A stretch of 64,000 nt of DNA from Saccharomycopsis fibuligera x Saccharomycopsis cf. fibuligera (Eukaryota > Ascomycota > Saccharomycetes > Ascoideales > Saccharomycopsidaceae), in the NCBI GenBank assembly GCA_001936135.1, contig CP012816.1, positions 3,779,501-3,843,500 of the forward strand, in the 5' to 3' direction. Below are positions 50,237-59,320 of the stretch, piece after piece. Position numbers and translations under genes: made by a program. The stretch's first letter is position 1. Each line of letters starts with the position of its first letter. The notes under the pieces are model-generated. The model saw only the letters and a list, made by a program, of their open reading frames with translations, had not been told where the DNA came from and did no database searches.

Positions 50237-51993
50237 TGTTACTATTAGGAAGAAAATAACGTGTTGAATACGAATCGCTGATAGAACAGAGAACTGTATG
50301 GAGAAAGATCAAAAGACTCTCTCAGAAAGCAAAAGAAAACATTGGATCAGAATGTGTTGCCAACAGGTGTGAATATATATATGTGTGAGTCTTGTGGTGA
50401 GTCAAGCTGGGGTTTTTCTTTTTCCGGGACATCTCGGGCGAAAAAGAAAAGTGTGCAGCGCGGCCGGCAATCTCCGGGGCAAGCAAACAGTATGCGAATA
50501 AATTCTCACGCAACAAATCTTGCTTCTTTCTGCTCCATCTTTCCACTTACTGAAAAGAATTAATTTTAATTTAAATTATAACGAGTGCTTCCATCCTAAT
50601 TGGTATCTGTGTTGTAAAAATTCCTTCAAACAAAATGAGGAAACTGAATCAGCCGTACAGTTAGTACAGTAGTCCCTGTCCTCTTCCTTCCAAAGAAAAA
50701 GAAAGAATTTGAATCTCCGAGGATCGCATATGTCCACTGATATGATAGTGTGTATATATATGTGTGTATATGCAATAATATTTAATGAGGGCATGAGAGA
50801 TGCATCGAGTCAATCTGAGTTTTTTTTCTTTTTTTTTTTTTTGGCGCCCGGGGACGTACGTTAACGTATATTCTCTCAACATAAACACTGCCATTAAGTA
50901 ATCAAAAATACAATTGTATGTTCATAGTATCTAAGATAGTCTAAATTCCGAGAGCACCCTTTACAGCTCGAAAACCACGATTTGCTCACATGCCTATTGA
51001 GCTCATCGTGTGACAACTGCAATGTAGAGGTATTATGTGACGATATACTTGGTACTGTCACTACGCCTCTCTATGCTGGGCACTAGTTTAAATTGTTTGC
51101 GAAGTATACAGAGACGACAATTATTTTGGCCAATAAGGACAACAAGCAATGCGATGTCTAAAGTAAACCACTATCTTTTGGGTGCTTAAAAATATAACAA
51201 AAATGTGTCTATTGTAAAATGTTTCTAGTGTAAAATGCTTCTGGTGTGGTGGCGCAACAAAATTGAGCCAGGAGAAAAAAAAAAAAAATTCTCAAATGAC
51301 TAAGCATGATTCCTTGTGCTCTGAGTGGCTAGATCAGATGGTGGTATAAACATTCCAAAACCTCTATTATAGCACCAGCACCAGCACCTGCAAAACCAGC
51401 AAGGAGTTGCATACATACACTTAATGTATCTACTGTCAGGTGCATTATCCAAAATACTAAGTTTACAATAGAGAAGAGATAAATGGAACAAAACAGTTGT
51501 AAGACAAGAAGGTGATGGTTCTGCCGTCGTATGTGGCCTTCCGCTATGTGTACATATTTAAGCGCAAAGCTGCGTCACGGCACTAGCACCAGCCAGTAAA
51601 AGATGGAAGAAAAGTAATGACATAGCATTTTGATCGAGAAGATACCTATTTCTCTCTATTAGTTTCTGTTTTTGATATTATTTATAGTTATGTTAGCATT
51701 GTTCAGAAGATGCATGTTATGATCGACTCTGCTGTGATTATTCTGCGTTTATGGTTAAGTTCGAAATGAAGGCCCAGACACTTTAGCGTATAAAATCGAT
51801 TTCTCCCAATCTAGGTCTGACAGACCGCGTGCTCTTCTATGCCTTAAGGAAAAGTATAAATATTCTGCATTCTCTCCCAATTTGAAATCTAAAAACTCTT
51901 TCTTTCTTCTTTTCTTTATTTCAAAAGTCATACTAAAACAAGTCTTTACACTTCTTATTTATTTCCAATACAACTCCCAATACCTTAATCAAA
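50237..51993. other. Gene-free interval upstream of the cysteine-rich ORF
   Basis: About 1.75 kb. No gene supported. The right end is the promoter of the small cysteine-rich ORF, with a TATA box at 51855-51862 and a pyrimidine-rich stretch after it. Confidence 0.5.
51855..51862 (+). promoter_or_regulatory. TATA box (TATAAATA) upstream of the cysteine-rich ORF
   Basis: Matches the TATAWAWR consensus. It lies 139 bases before the ATG at 51994 and is followed by a CT-rich stretch, a typical layout for a strongly inducible yeast promoter. Confidence 0.6.
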
Positions 51994-52074
51994 ATGCAAT
52001 TCGAATACATCTGCTTTAACGAACCAGAATGCGAAACTGAAGACAAATGCGACAACTGCACTTGCGGTAAATAA
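51994..52074 (+). CDS. Metallothionein-like cysteine-rich peptide
   Basis: A 26-residue ORF with five cysteines at residues 7, 13, 19, 22 and 24 (spacing CX5CX5CX2CXC), seven acidic residues and the ending CTCGK. The CxxCxC cluster near a CGK terminus, the very small size and the lack of hydrophobic core match fungal metallothioneins, which bind Cu(I) or other soft metals in thiolate clusters; Candida Cup1 (about 33 aa) and Neurospora copper-metallothionein (about 26 aa) are similar in size. The ATG lies in an A-rich context (ATCAAAATG), behind a TATA box and a pyrimidine-rich segment. About 1.8 kb upstream and 0.95 kb downstream are gene-free, which fits a regulated single gene. Five cysteines is few for a full copper cluster, so the stoichiometry may be small or the peptide may act as a dimer. 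The metal and the expression are inferred. Confidence 0.68.
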   Translation: MQFEYICFNEPECETEDKCDNCTCGK

Positions 52075-52898
52075 TTTATCGCACTGTTAATCGAGATCAC
52101 CATCTAAACGATGACGCTTGGCTAATCTATTAGCTGCTCTATCATCTATGAGTGCTAGTTGTTTCCAGCTTTGCACCAGTTGCAACTGATTGCAGTAGGG
52201 GCTCAGATCTGTCTACAATACTGCTGAAATGCTGTTCATTAGATATGTTCAATATATTTGCTGGTTTTCTGCTTCTTGTTTTTTAGCTTCATACACTTAC
52301 GCAAATACATGCTTGAAATGAAATAATCATAGATCATTGTAGTCGGGGCAGCAGTGTACTGTTTTCTGTTTAGGTTTTTCTCCAAAACAGCTGTTTTACT
52401 TTTTTATTTTATTTTTGACAGGAATGGTTGATGTGCTTGGTAATCAACTGCGTTTCATTGGCCCAAAACAGCTCCCCTGAGCGAAGTCATTCACTACAGA
52501 CGTGCCCCTTCCTGGATACCTGCCAGGTATTGTATAGTGGAAAATGTTTTGAAATACAAGATACTTAAAGAATCGTTAAGCCTGGACTTCTCAATTTTTT
52601 GTCTCGATGTTAATAAGAGTACTAACTTTTATTGAGAACCCTTGTTTATCTCTTTGCACCAAAATTAACAGGCAATTCACAACAAATTATCTGCTGGTAA
52701 ATTATCAACCTTGGTATTCTACAGCCGTGTAGATGAATGAAGCTTCCTCCCACTGCACTGAGATCTAAACTTTGTAAAAAGAAACGGTCGAAACTCTCGC
52801 AATCGATTGCTGGTTGCGGTCGAAAACATCACAAAGCCAAAATCTCCGGGATCCTAATCTGCGGTTACGTGCACTGGCTCCGATGATCTTTTGACAGT

Positions 52899-52940
<42 letters not shown>

Positions 52941-53020
52941 AAAGACATAAAATAGGCCTCTCAAAATACAGTAGTGATAATTTACTATTTTAATTCATTA
53001 GAATCACCGCACTCGACACC
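52075..53020. other. Intergenic region before CWC21
   Basis: No gene supported. The right end is the CWC21 promoter, with an A run at 52900-52938. Confidence 0.5.
52900..52938. repeat. Poly(dA) run, 39 bases
   Basis: Uninterrupted A run 82 bases before the CWC21 start codon, so inside its core promoter. Confidence 0.9.
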
Positions 53021-54022
53021 ATGTCATATAACGGCATTGGCCTTTCTACCGCCCGGGGTTCCGGAACAAATGGGTTTATCCAAAAGAACTTGTCTATTAT
53101 CCATTCCAACAGCGAAAATCGCAACTCTCAGTATAATTCTTATGCGAACAAGTACGAATCGCGCAAGCAGCATCGGGAACGCAATGCTAAAAATGAGGCA
53201 AAACTTAACAAGAGGTTAAATTTTCAAGGAGATGAAGAAATTGTGAATCATGAAAGAAAACGGCTTGTGGAATTGCAGTGCATGGAGCTTAGAGAAAAAT
53301 TAGAAGAGCATAATGAGATGGTTGAAGAAGGAGAAATTGAAGATGGAACACTTGTAAGCGACGCGGAAATAGATAAGAGAGTGGAAGAGTTGAGAGAGAG
53401 CATTATGAAAAAGTTAGCTAAAGATCCAGATTACTTGATCAAGCATAGCGTTGGTAATAATAAAACTAAGATAGCTGTGGCGGAGAGTAGAGTTAGCAAA
53501 GAATCAATAAGGAAAAATAATTTTGATGTGCATGCAATGGCAAGACAGAAACAGGTTGAGAATGCCAGGTTTGAGAAAGCATTTAGGTTGGCAAATGGAG
53601 ATGGATTTAGCAATGCTAATGAACAAAAAGATGGTACAACGCGGCAGCGAAGCACCAGAGACACGTACTATGGCAACACATTTGTTAAAGACAATAATGC
53701 AGAGGATGATGATAGTACCAGTGGTAAAATTCTTGCGAGAGGTGAAGAGAAAGTAACTTATGATGATTTTAACTTTGATAATAAGAAAAATGGAGACCAA
53801 AGCAACGACAAGGATACAAGTGATAAAGTTTACGAAAGAATAAAGTATAGCAAGAAAAGATACAACAGTCCTGATACCAATGGCACGAGAAACAGCAAAG
53901 GTCTTGATGGGCTAGAATATTTTGAAGAGAATGAGCCAAATGGATTCGATGAAGGTAAAACCGTAAAGAGTAAAGATGTCAGAAAAGAGGCTACTGATTT
54001 TTTGAATAATATCATATATTAA
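53021..54022 (+). CDS. CWC21: Spliceosome component Cwc21 (cwf21 domain)
   Basis: Small spliceosomal protein related to human SRRM2, which contacts Prp8 and Snu114 near the catalytic core and affects 5' splice-site use. The N-terminus MSYNGIGLSTARGSGTNGFI is the hallmark (Saccharomyces: MSYNGIGLKSAKGSSTSGHV). The cwf21 helical domain follows at about residues 75-140 with ELQCMELREKLEE and DAEIDKRVEELRESIMKKL. At 333 aa it is much longer than the 135-residue Saccharomyces protein; the extra 190 residues are charged and Asn/Asp/Lys-rich, with no Ser/Arg repeats. The ATG at 53021 gives exactly the expected N-terminus. Confidence 0.9.
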   Translation: MSYNGIGLSTARGSGTNGFIQKNLSIIHSNSENRNSQYNSYANKYESRKQHRERNAKNEAKLNKRLNFQGDEEIVNHERKRLVELQCMELREKLEEHNEMVEEGEIEDGTLVSDAEIDKRVEELRESIMKKLAKDPDYLIKHSVGNNKTKIAVAESRVSKESIRKNNFDVHAMARQKQVENARFEKAFRLANGDGFSNANEQKDGTTRQRSTRDTYYGNTFVKDNNAEDDDSTSGKILARGEEKVTYDDFNFDNKKNGDQSNDKDTSDKVYERIKYSKKRYNSPDTNGTRNSKGLDGLEYFEENEPNGFDEGKTVKSKDVRKEATDFLNNIIY

Positions 54023-54748
54023 ATTGTTTATATGCTGTTTCTGTTCTTCTATTTCTCACTTTATAAGGAATCTATTCTAAAACATATATGTACGCATAAA
54101 AATTCTTTTTGGCAAGATCCTATATCACAAAAATATATGCAGAATGCGGTTTGGGTAATTTAAATGTTATTTATAATGTGGTTACAAAGGCAGCTCAACC
54201 ATATTGAGGTAGGGTGAACACAATGATGCAAAAGGAAATTTTGAACCCTGAATCATGCTTAATGAGAGATAGCATCAAGATGTTTTTGAGTTATTACATT
54301 TCTCCATGTAAAATAAAACAAGCGTAAAGGAAAAAGATCTAATAGTAAGTAAATAAATATGGAATAATCGAAGGTAGTATAAGTACACCATGCAAAATGC
54401 CAACATGCGCAGCAGCGTTAAAGCAAAATGTGCTAATAACTAAATTCAAACAGGCGTTAAAAAAAAAAAAAACAAAAAAATAAGCAAAGAACGAAAGGGA
54501 AGCAAAAGAATAAAAACGTATAAAATGCTTGCTTTGACAAGAGAATGGAACTGAAATAAATATAGTGAAAAACAATAAGGAAAAAAACAGGATTAAGTTT
54601 AATAAAGTAGACGAAGAAGAGCCGTTCTATAGAGCTAAAAAACAACAATAAATCAGCAAATATCATTCAAATTTCCAATCAAGCAGTTGTAACTCTTGTT
54701 TTGTTAGAAAAATCATCATCAGTCCCATTTATATTGACAAGTGTTCAT
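54023..54748. other. Convergent intergenic region after CWC21
   Basis: No gene seen; A/T-rich 3' flanks. Confidence 0.55.
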
Positions 54749-56539
54749 TTAATCAACAATAATCGCAGGCACCGCTTGCGGTTTGTGATTATAATTTTCA
54801 TAATTATGTGAAATTGAATCCTGTAATTGAACTTCCTCAAATTTTCCATCACTGCCTTGCTTATAATTGTAATTGTATCTACTATCACCACTTTGATTAG
54901 CAGTCAATGCAATGCCAGCCTGCTGTCCACTACTGTGACCACGGCGATGCTGACGACTACCGCTTTTTTTCTTTCTGCCAACATTGTTGTTAGTATCAAT
55001 AGTGGAGCTGCCAGCACAAGCAATAGAAGAAGTTGGATCTAGGAGTCTGATTTTTATGAGAAAATTTGTCCATGCTTTGGAAACAATAGGTTTCAATCCA
55101 CGATTAAAGTTTCTCGTTACCATCATGCAAAAACATGCAGTCATAAAAAGCAAAATGATGGAAAAGACGGCAAATACCGTCAATGATCTTCGTCCAGGAT
55201 AATACATGTGTGGATCAGTGTTATGAGTGTAAATTCTAATTACTTTGAAAAATGCATAAACCAAGCCCAAACAATACGCAGAAAAACACACAAGTGAGCC
55301 ATATAGCAATTCAGTGGCAGCTGAAAAGTCAGCAAAGACCAAAAGAAGCATGCTGACGGGTATAACAATGATGGTTAGCACAAACTCCACAGTTTCCACT
55401 TTTGGCATCATGATAACAAATTGCAAAGTGAACGCAGGGAAAAAAAATCCATCAAAGTAAAGCAAGGCTCGATAATATTGAAAAATAGAAAGTCTTTTTA
55501 GAGCTTCTGGAGCAGCTCCAATTTTTTTGAAAACATTCCAAGCGAAATCTTTACGCAAGTGGATAAGGAACAAGTATGCCTGAGCGACAAATGTCGCCAT
55601 CAAGAGACAAATGATAGCAATGATGGCCCCTTGCGGACTACTGCGGTAGTTTTCTGGTAATGATGGCGATAAGCTGTGTTTCAATTCCACAAGTTGAATG
55701 CCCGAATATATCACCATACAGCCATAAAAAGTCAAAAGCAAAAACACTTGAATTCGTGATTTGCTACGCACTGCTGAAACGGTAATTATACATTGGTATA
55801 TCTCTGCACAAATGAAGAGGGCCAAATATGTAGCAATGGCTTTTTTCTTGATGGTGGTATCACTGTTGGAATCCAAATGGACGAAATATAAAGCAAAAAT
55901 GTAGATCTGTAACGCAAGGATCACGACGGCACTTAGTAAGGAAACAAATATAAATAGTTTGCGGTAAAAGTTTTTTGGCTGGTGGTAGAAATACCATGAT
56001 TTCCAATCTCTGGGTGACTTGTCCAGAAGTACTCCGCCAGAGTTGGTGGTGTAGGCTGTATCTTGATGCTTTATGTTGGAATGCGTATTTAGCGCAGATG
56101 GAGTGGATGATATTGCGGGTAGTGCTCCTATACCTGCTATCGTACTATCTGAAACCTTATTGCTGTTGGTATCAGGGTTTTCAGATTGGTAAATATCGTT
56201 GGTAAGAGGGCGATATAGATGATCTGTTGAAGTGGCTGGATCAGCGTGATTGTAAAACGAGGGATTGTTCATGTCAGCAGCAGCACCACCGCCAGCAGAA
56301 GACGGGTTTAGATGATGTGTCTGGTACACGGGGCTCGGCTGTTGCGGTGGATAATCGTTACCGCTTTTGATATTGTTACGAACATTATTGATTCTGGGGC
56401 TTGCAACGACAGGATTCTTGAAAGTGCGCTGCTCCATGATGTCGTTAAAGTTGATCCTGTCGAGGGATGAAGCCACCGACGAAGCATCAGAGTCGTCGTC
56501 ACTGGTTTCGTGGTTTGAGTGGCGTTTGTCAGGGGGCAT
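54749..56539 (-). CDS. UPF0658 Golgi-type multipass membrane protein
   Basis: 596-aa protein. The first 180 residues are polar and probably cytosolic. From about residue 190 there are eight hydrophobic helices, the first being FIFVSLLSAVVILALQIYIF, preceded by PRDWKSWYFYHQPKNFYRK. The loop FAWNVFKKIGAAPEALKR with the following FQYYRALLYFDGFFFPAF, and the loop HMYYPGRRSLTVFA, match the fungal UPF0658 Golgi membrane family (for example the S. pombe C23H3.04 protein). The C-terminal 120 residues are polar with a basic KKKSGSRQHRRGH cluster. The function of the family is not known to me. The start codon at 56539 is the first ATG. Confidence 0.8.
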   Translation of the reverse strand: MPPDKRHSNHETSDDDSDASSVASSLDRINFNDIMEQRTFKNPVVASPRINNVRNNIKSGNDYPPQQPSPVYQTHHLNPSSAGGGAAADMNNPSFYNHADPATSTDHLYRPLTNDIYQSENPDTNSNKVSDSTIAGIGALPAISSTPSALNTHSNIKHQDTAYTTNSGGVLLDKSPRDWKSWYFYHQPKNFYRKLFIFVSLLSAVVILALQIYIFALYFVHLDSNSDTTIKKKAIATYLALFICAEIYQCIITVSAVRSKSRIQVFLLLTFYGCMVIYSGIQLVELKHSLSPSLPENYRSSPQGAIIAIICLLMATFVAQAYLFLIHLRKDFAWNVFKKIGAAPEALKRLSIFQYYRALLYFDGFFFPAFTLQFVIMMPKVETVEFVLTIIVIPVSMLLLVFADFSAATELLYGSLVCFSAYCLGLVYAFFKVIRIYTHNTDPHMYYPGRRSLTVFAVFSIILLFMTACFCMMVTRNFNRGLKPIVSKAWTNFLIKIRLLDPTSSIACAGSSTIDTNNNVGRKKKSGSRQHRRGHSSGQQAGIALTANQSGDSRYNYNYKQGSDGKFEEVQLQDSISHNYENYNHKPQAVPAIIVD

Positions 56540-56931
56540 TTTTCGGCTGCTTCTGTTTTATTTCTAACTCTGCTGTCTTCGTTTGGTATGGCCCTATTCT
56601 TTCATTCTAGAAGCTATAAAGTCCAGTAGTTTCTGCGTTAGGACAGATAATCTGTATTATATCGGTACTGCTGCAATATCAATCTACCACCGCATCGCCC
56701 TCCTCTACCCTGGCTGTGACCGGGCTCACTGCACCAGAAAAAATACCGCCGTCCGCCCCTACCCGCACTAATGGTCCCACCCCATTCACCCCCATTCACC
56801 CCATTAACCACAACAGCCAACTACAGTCGAATAACAAGTATAACAATATTACAATCAAATATCATATATTATGCCAGTATCTTGCCTAGTACCATACCAT
56901 GTATCCATTTTGTAGCAAACCCTTCTTTGTT
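56540..56931. other. Short intergenic region upstream of the UPF0658 gene
   Basis: No gene seen. Holds the promoter of the UPF0658 gene and the 3' end of ABP1, with a small CCCCATTCA repeat near 56777-56803. Confidence 0.55.
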
Positions 56932-59043
56932 TTACTCTTTCAAGCTAACGTAGTTGCTTGGAATCAACTTACGCTCTCCCTTAAATGTGCCCAACCACCA
57001 ATCGTCGTATGCCTGGTGGATATCGGTGATAATATCACCTTCTTTAAAACTCAATTCGTTGTCTTCTTCAGCATCGTAGTCATATTCTGCAATACCCACG
57101 AGCCCAGTATGTACGGGGAAACCATTTTCATCCACATCTTCTTCTACGTCATTTCCTTCAGCAGCAGTAGTTGGCTCGCCGGATGGCTCAGATTGACCTG
57201 CCTTTTTCAAGTCTTCTGGGATAGCTTCGTTGTCACCAGTAAGCTCGACATAGTTACCTGGGAAGAGGCCGTATTCGCCTTTTGAGTTCTTTCCTTTCCA
57301 CCAATCTTCATCTTCAAACACAATATCAGTGACGAGTTCATCTTCCTTGAGTGAAATCTCGTCTTCATCTTGTTTTTCGTAGTCGAATTGCGCAATAGCT
57401 GTCACAGTCTTAAGTTCAGGCTTGGCTGGAGCAGCGGCGGTAACTGCTGGTGTTGGTACCGGCTTTTCCCCTTCTTCTTCTTGTTCTTCTTCCGGTTCTG
57501 GCTTTGACTCTGGCTCTTTCTGTTCGGCAGCTGGAGAAGGAGTGAAATTAACACCGTTTTCCCTTGGCGGTAATGGCGCTGGTGCTGGTGCAGAAGCAAT
57601 AGAACCAGCTGCTGGAGGTGGAGGAACAGATCTGGCATTGCCTGGAGCAGATGGCACTGGACGTGAAGCACTTGGCAAAGTAGGTTTGCTTTCCTCAGAA
57701 ACACTGGTTTGTTTGAATTTGTCAGCCAAATCAGACACTGACGGTTCCGCTTCTTCTTCTTCTTCTTCTTCTTCTTCTTCTTCTTCTTTTTCTTTGGCAG
57801 GTTCCTCACTTTTAATTGGTGGTTCTGGGGAAGCAGAAGAATCGTATTTACCGTGTTTTTCAGCCCATATTTGTGCTGGAGTTTTACCATTTTGAGCCCC
57901 AAAGTTTCTGTTCACACCGTTTGCAACATTATCTTTCGATTTTTGATATCCATGTGGTAATGGCACTTTGCCTGGTCTAGGAGCAGTCGCAACAGGCTTG
58001 AAGCTAGCAGCAGCACCAAAAGCAGGTTTTGGCTTCGAAGTACTGGTAGTAGAGCTGTCTTCAGATGAAGCTGGGTTATTGAACAACTTTCTTTTCTCTC
58101 TAAATGCTCTCTCTTCTTCATCTAAATCTTCGTCGTCATCTTTCAACTGTTGAGGCTTTTTGATTTCAGTGGCATTTACATCAAGTTTACCAATGGATTC
58201 TGGAACTTTAGTTGACGTTGGAACTGACAACGGTTTTGGTTTACTACCTGTTCTCAATGCATCAACGTCAACTTTACCAATTGGCTTATAAGCAGGTTCG
58301 GCATTTTGCAATGGTTGTTTAGTCAAATCACGCTCATTAACTTCTTCTGCACCGTCCCATCCGTCATCTTCTTTCTTTGCTGAACTATAAGAACCAAACT
58401 TGCCAATTGATTTTGGAGCAAATGGAGACTTTGGCACCGGAGCTACTGGTTTTGGAACAATTGGTTTTGGGATGAAAGATGAAGGTGAAGGAGTAGGCGT
58501 GCTACCAAGGGTTTTTTTTGGAGTGAATGGTTTTGTTGCTGTTGGTTTTGGAGCAATTGGTTTGGATTTTGCTGCAGAACCAGAGCTTGGGCCGAAGTTT
58601 TTTGGAGCACCAGATTGAATAGAGTAGCGTGCTCCAGCAGCATCGCTGACTCTCTTAAGTAATTCTTCAGGATCCAAGTCATCTTCGTCTCTTGCGGTAA
58701 CTTGAACATGGTAACCGTGCAATGCTTTGGCAACCGTCGCAAAATTGGAAGCAAAAGATGATCTGGCTCTAATGGAAACGGAATCTGGGCACCATCCGAC
58801 CAACAACAACTTCTGGACATCTGACCCAGGCGGGTTTACTCTAATCAAGCCGAATTCGACTTTGCCCTCATTGAAGTTCTCGACGAATTCGTCGATGCCG
58901 CCACTACCTTGCTCAGCTGGGCGGTAGGAGCTGGAACTGTCCGGTGAGAAAACAGCCCAAGCCACGGCGCTGTCGCCGCTGACAATTTTGTTGTAGACGT
59001 TGTTGATGTCACGCCCGTGTGTTGAAAAGTCAATTGACTGCAT
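56932..59043 (-). CDS. ABP1: Actin-binding protein Abp1 with two SH3 domains
   Basis: 703-aa cortical actin-patch protein that activates Arp2/3 and links actin to endocytosis. Residues 1-135 form the ADF/cofilin-like domain (IDFSTHGRDINNVYNKIVSG, SAVAWAVFSPDS, LLLVGWCPDS, ARSSFASNFATVAKALHGYHVQVTA). The middle is Pro/Lys/Ser-rich with repeated PKP units (about 150-240) and a poly-Glu run near residue 430. Two SH3 domains close the protein: about 546-602 (AIAQFDYEKQDEDEISLKE, DWWKGK, LFPGNYVEL) and about 645-703 (GIAEYDYDAEEDNELSFKE, DWWLGTFKG, LIPSNYVSL). Saccharomyces Abp1 has one SH3, so the tandem pair is a lineage difference. It shares a 277-bp divergent promoter with ERG7. Confidence 0.93.
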   Translation of the reverse strand: MQSIDFSTHGRDINNVYNKIVSGDSAVAWAVFSPDSSSSYRPAEQGSGGIDEFVENFNEGKVEFGLIRVNPPGSDVQKLLLVGWCPDSVSIRARSSFASNFATVAKALHGYHVQVTARDEDDLDPEELLKRVSDAAGARYSIQSGAPKNFGPSSGSAAKSKPIAPKPTATKPFTPKKTLGSTPTPSPSSFIPKPIVPKPVAPVPKSPFAPKSIGKFGSYSSAKKEDDGWDGAEEVNERDLTKQPLQNAEPAYKPIGKVDVDALRTGSKPKPLSVPTSTKVPESIGKLDVNATEIKKPQQLKDDDEDLDEEERAFREKRKLFNNPASSEDSSTTSTSKPKPAFGAAASFKPVATAPRPGKVPLPHGYQKSKDNVANGVNRNFGAQNGKTPAQIWAEKHGKYDSSASPEPPIKSEEPAKEKEEEEEEEEEEEEAEPSVSDLADKFKQTSVSEESKPTLPSASRPVPSAPGNARSVPPPPAAGSIASAPAPAPLPPRENGVNFTPSPAAEQKEPESKPEPEEEQEEEGEKPVPTPAVTAAAPAKPELKTVTAIAQFDYEKQDEDEISLKEDELVTDIVFEDEDWWKGKNSKGEYGLFPGNYVELTGDNEAIPEDLKKAGQSEPSGEPTTAAEGNDVEEDVDENGFPVHTGLVGIAEYDYDAEEDNELSFKEGDIITDIHQAYDDWWLGTFKGERKLIPSNYVSLKE

Positions 59044-59216
59044 TTAGTGAGTTAGTTCTTGTCTGTTGATTTATTGAGCAGTTTCACAGTAGATGTGGAT
59101 ACTTATGAAGAATGACAATGCTTTAAAAGACAGCAAATGCAATTCCGGCTGTTTTTTCCGTCTAAAGTGCGAGCTCTCACCATGGTCACGTTGTTGCTGC
59201 GCCGCCTAGCGAGATC

Positions 59217-59223
59217 TCGTATA
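59217..59223 (+). promoter_or_regulatory. Sterol regulatory element core (TCGTATA) in the ERG7 promoter
   Basis: TCGTATA is the core bound by the zinc-cluster sterol sensors Upc2/Ecm22 in yeasts. It lies 98 bases before the ERG7 ATG, within the 277-bp promoter shared with ABP1. The motif is seen; regulation by Upc2 is inferred. Confidence 0.6.
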
Positions 59224-59320
59224 ATTATTGTTGATATTAACACTCATGGTGATGGTTACAGAAATTATAATCACTATAAAGTCCACCGGGACAGCCTCTA
59301 CGCAAACAAATAGCACATAA

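Noticed and set aside
50830-50860. GGCGCCCGGGGACG next to a T run, reminiscent of a retroelement primer-binding site
   Set aside because: A single short match with no adjoining terminal repeat; chance is the simpler reading.
34206-50944. Thirteen-base string TAAGATAGTCTAA shared at 34206-34218 and 50932-50944, and other LTR-like short words in the gene-poor gaps
   Set aside because: Too short to support a retroelement remnant; I saw no paired terminal repeats, target duplications or coding traces.
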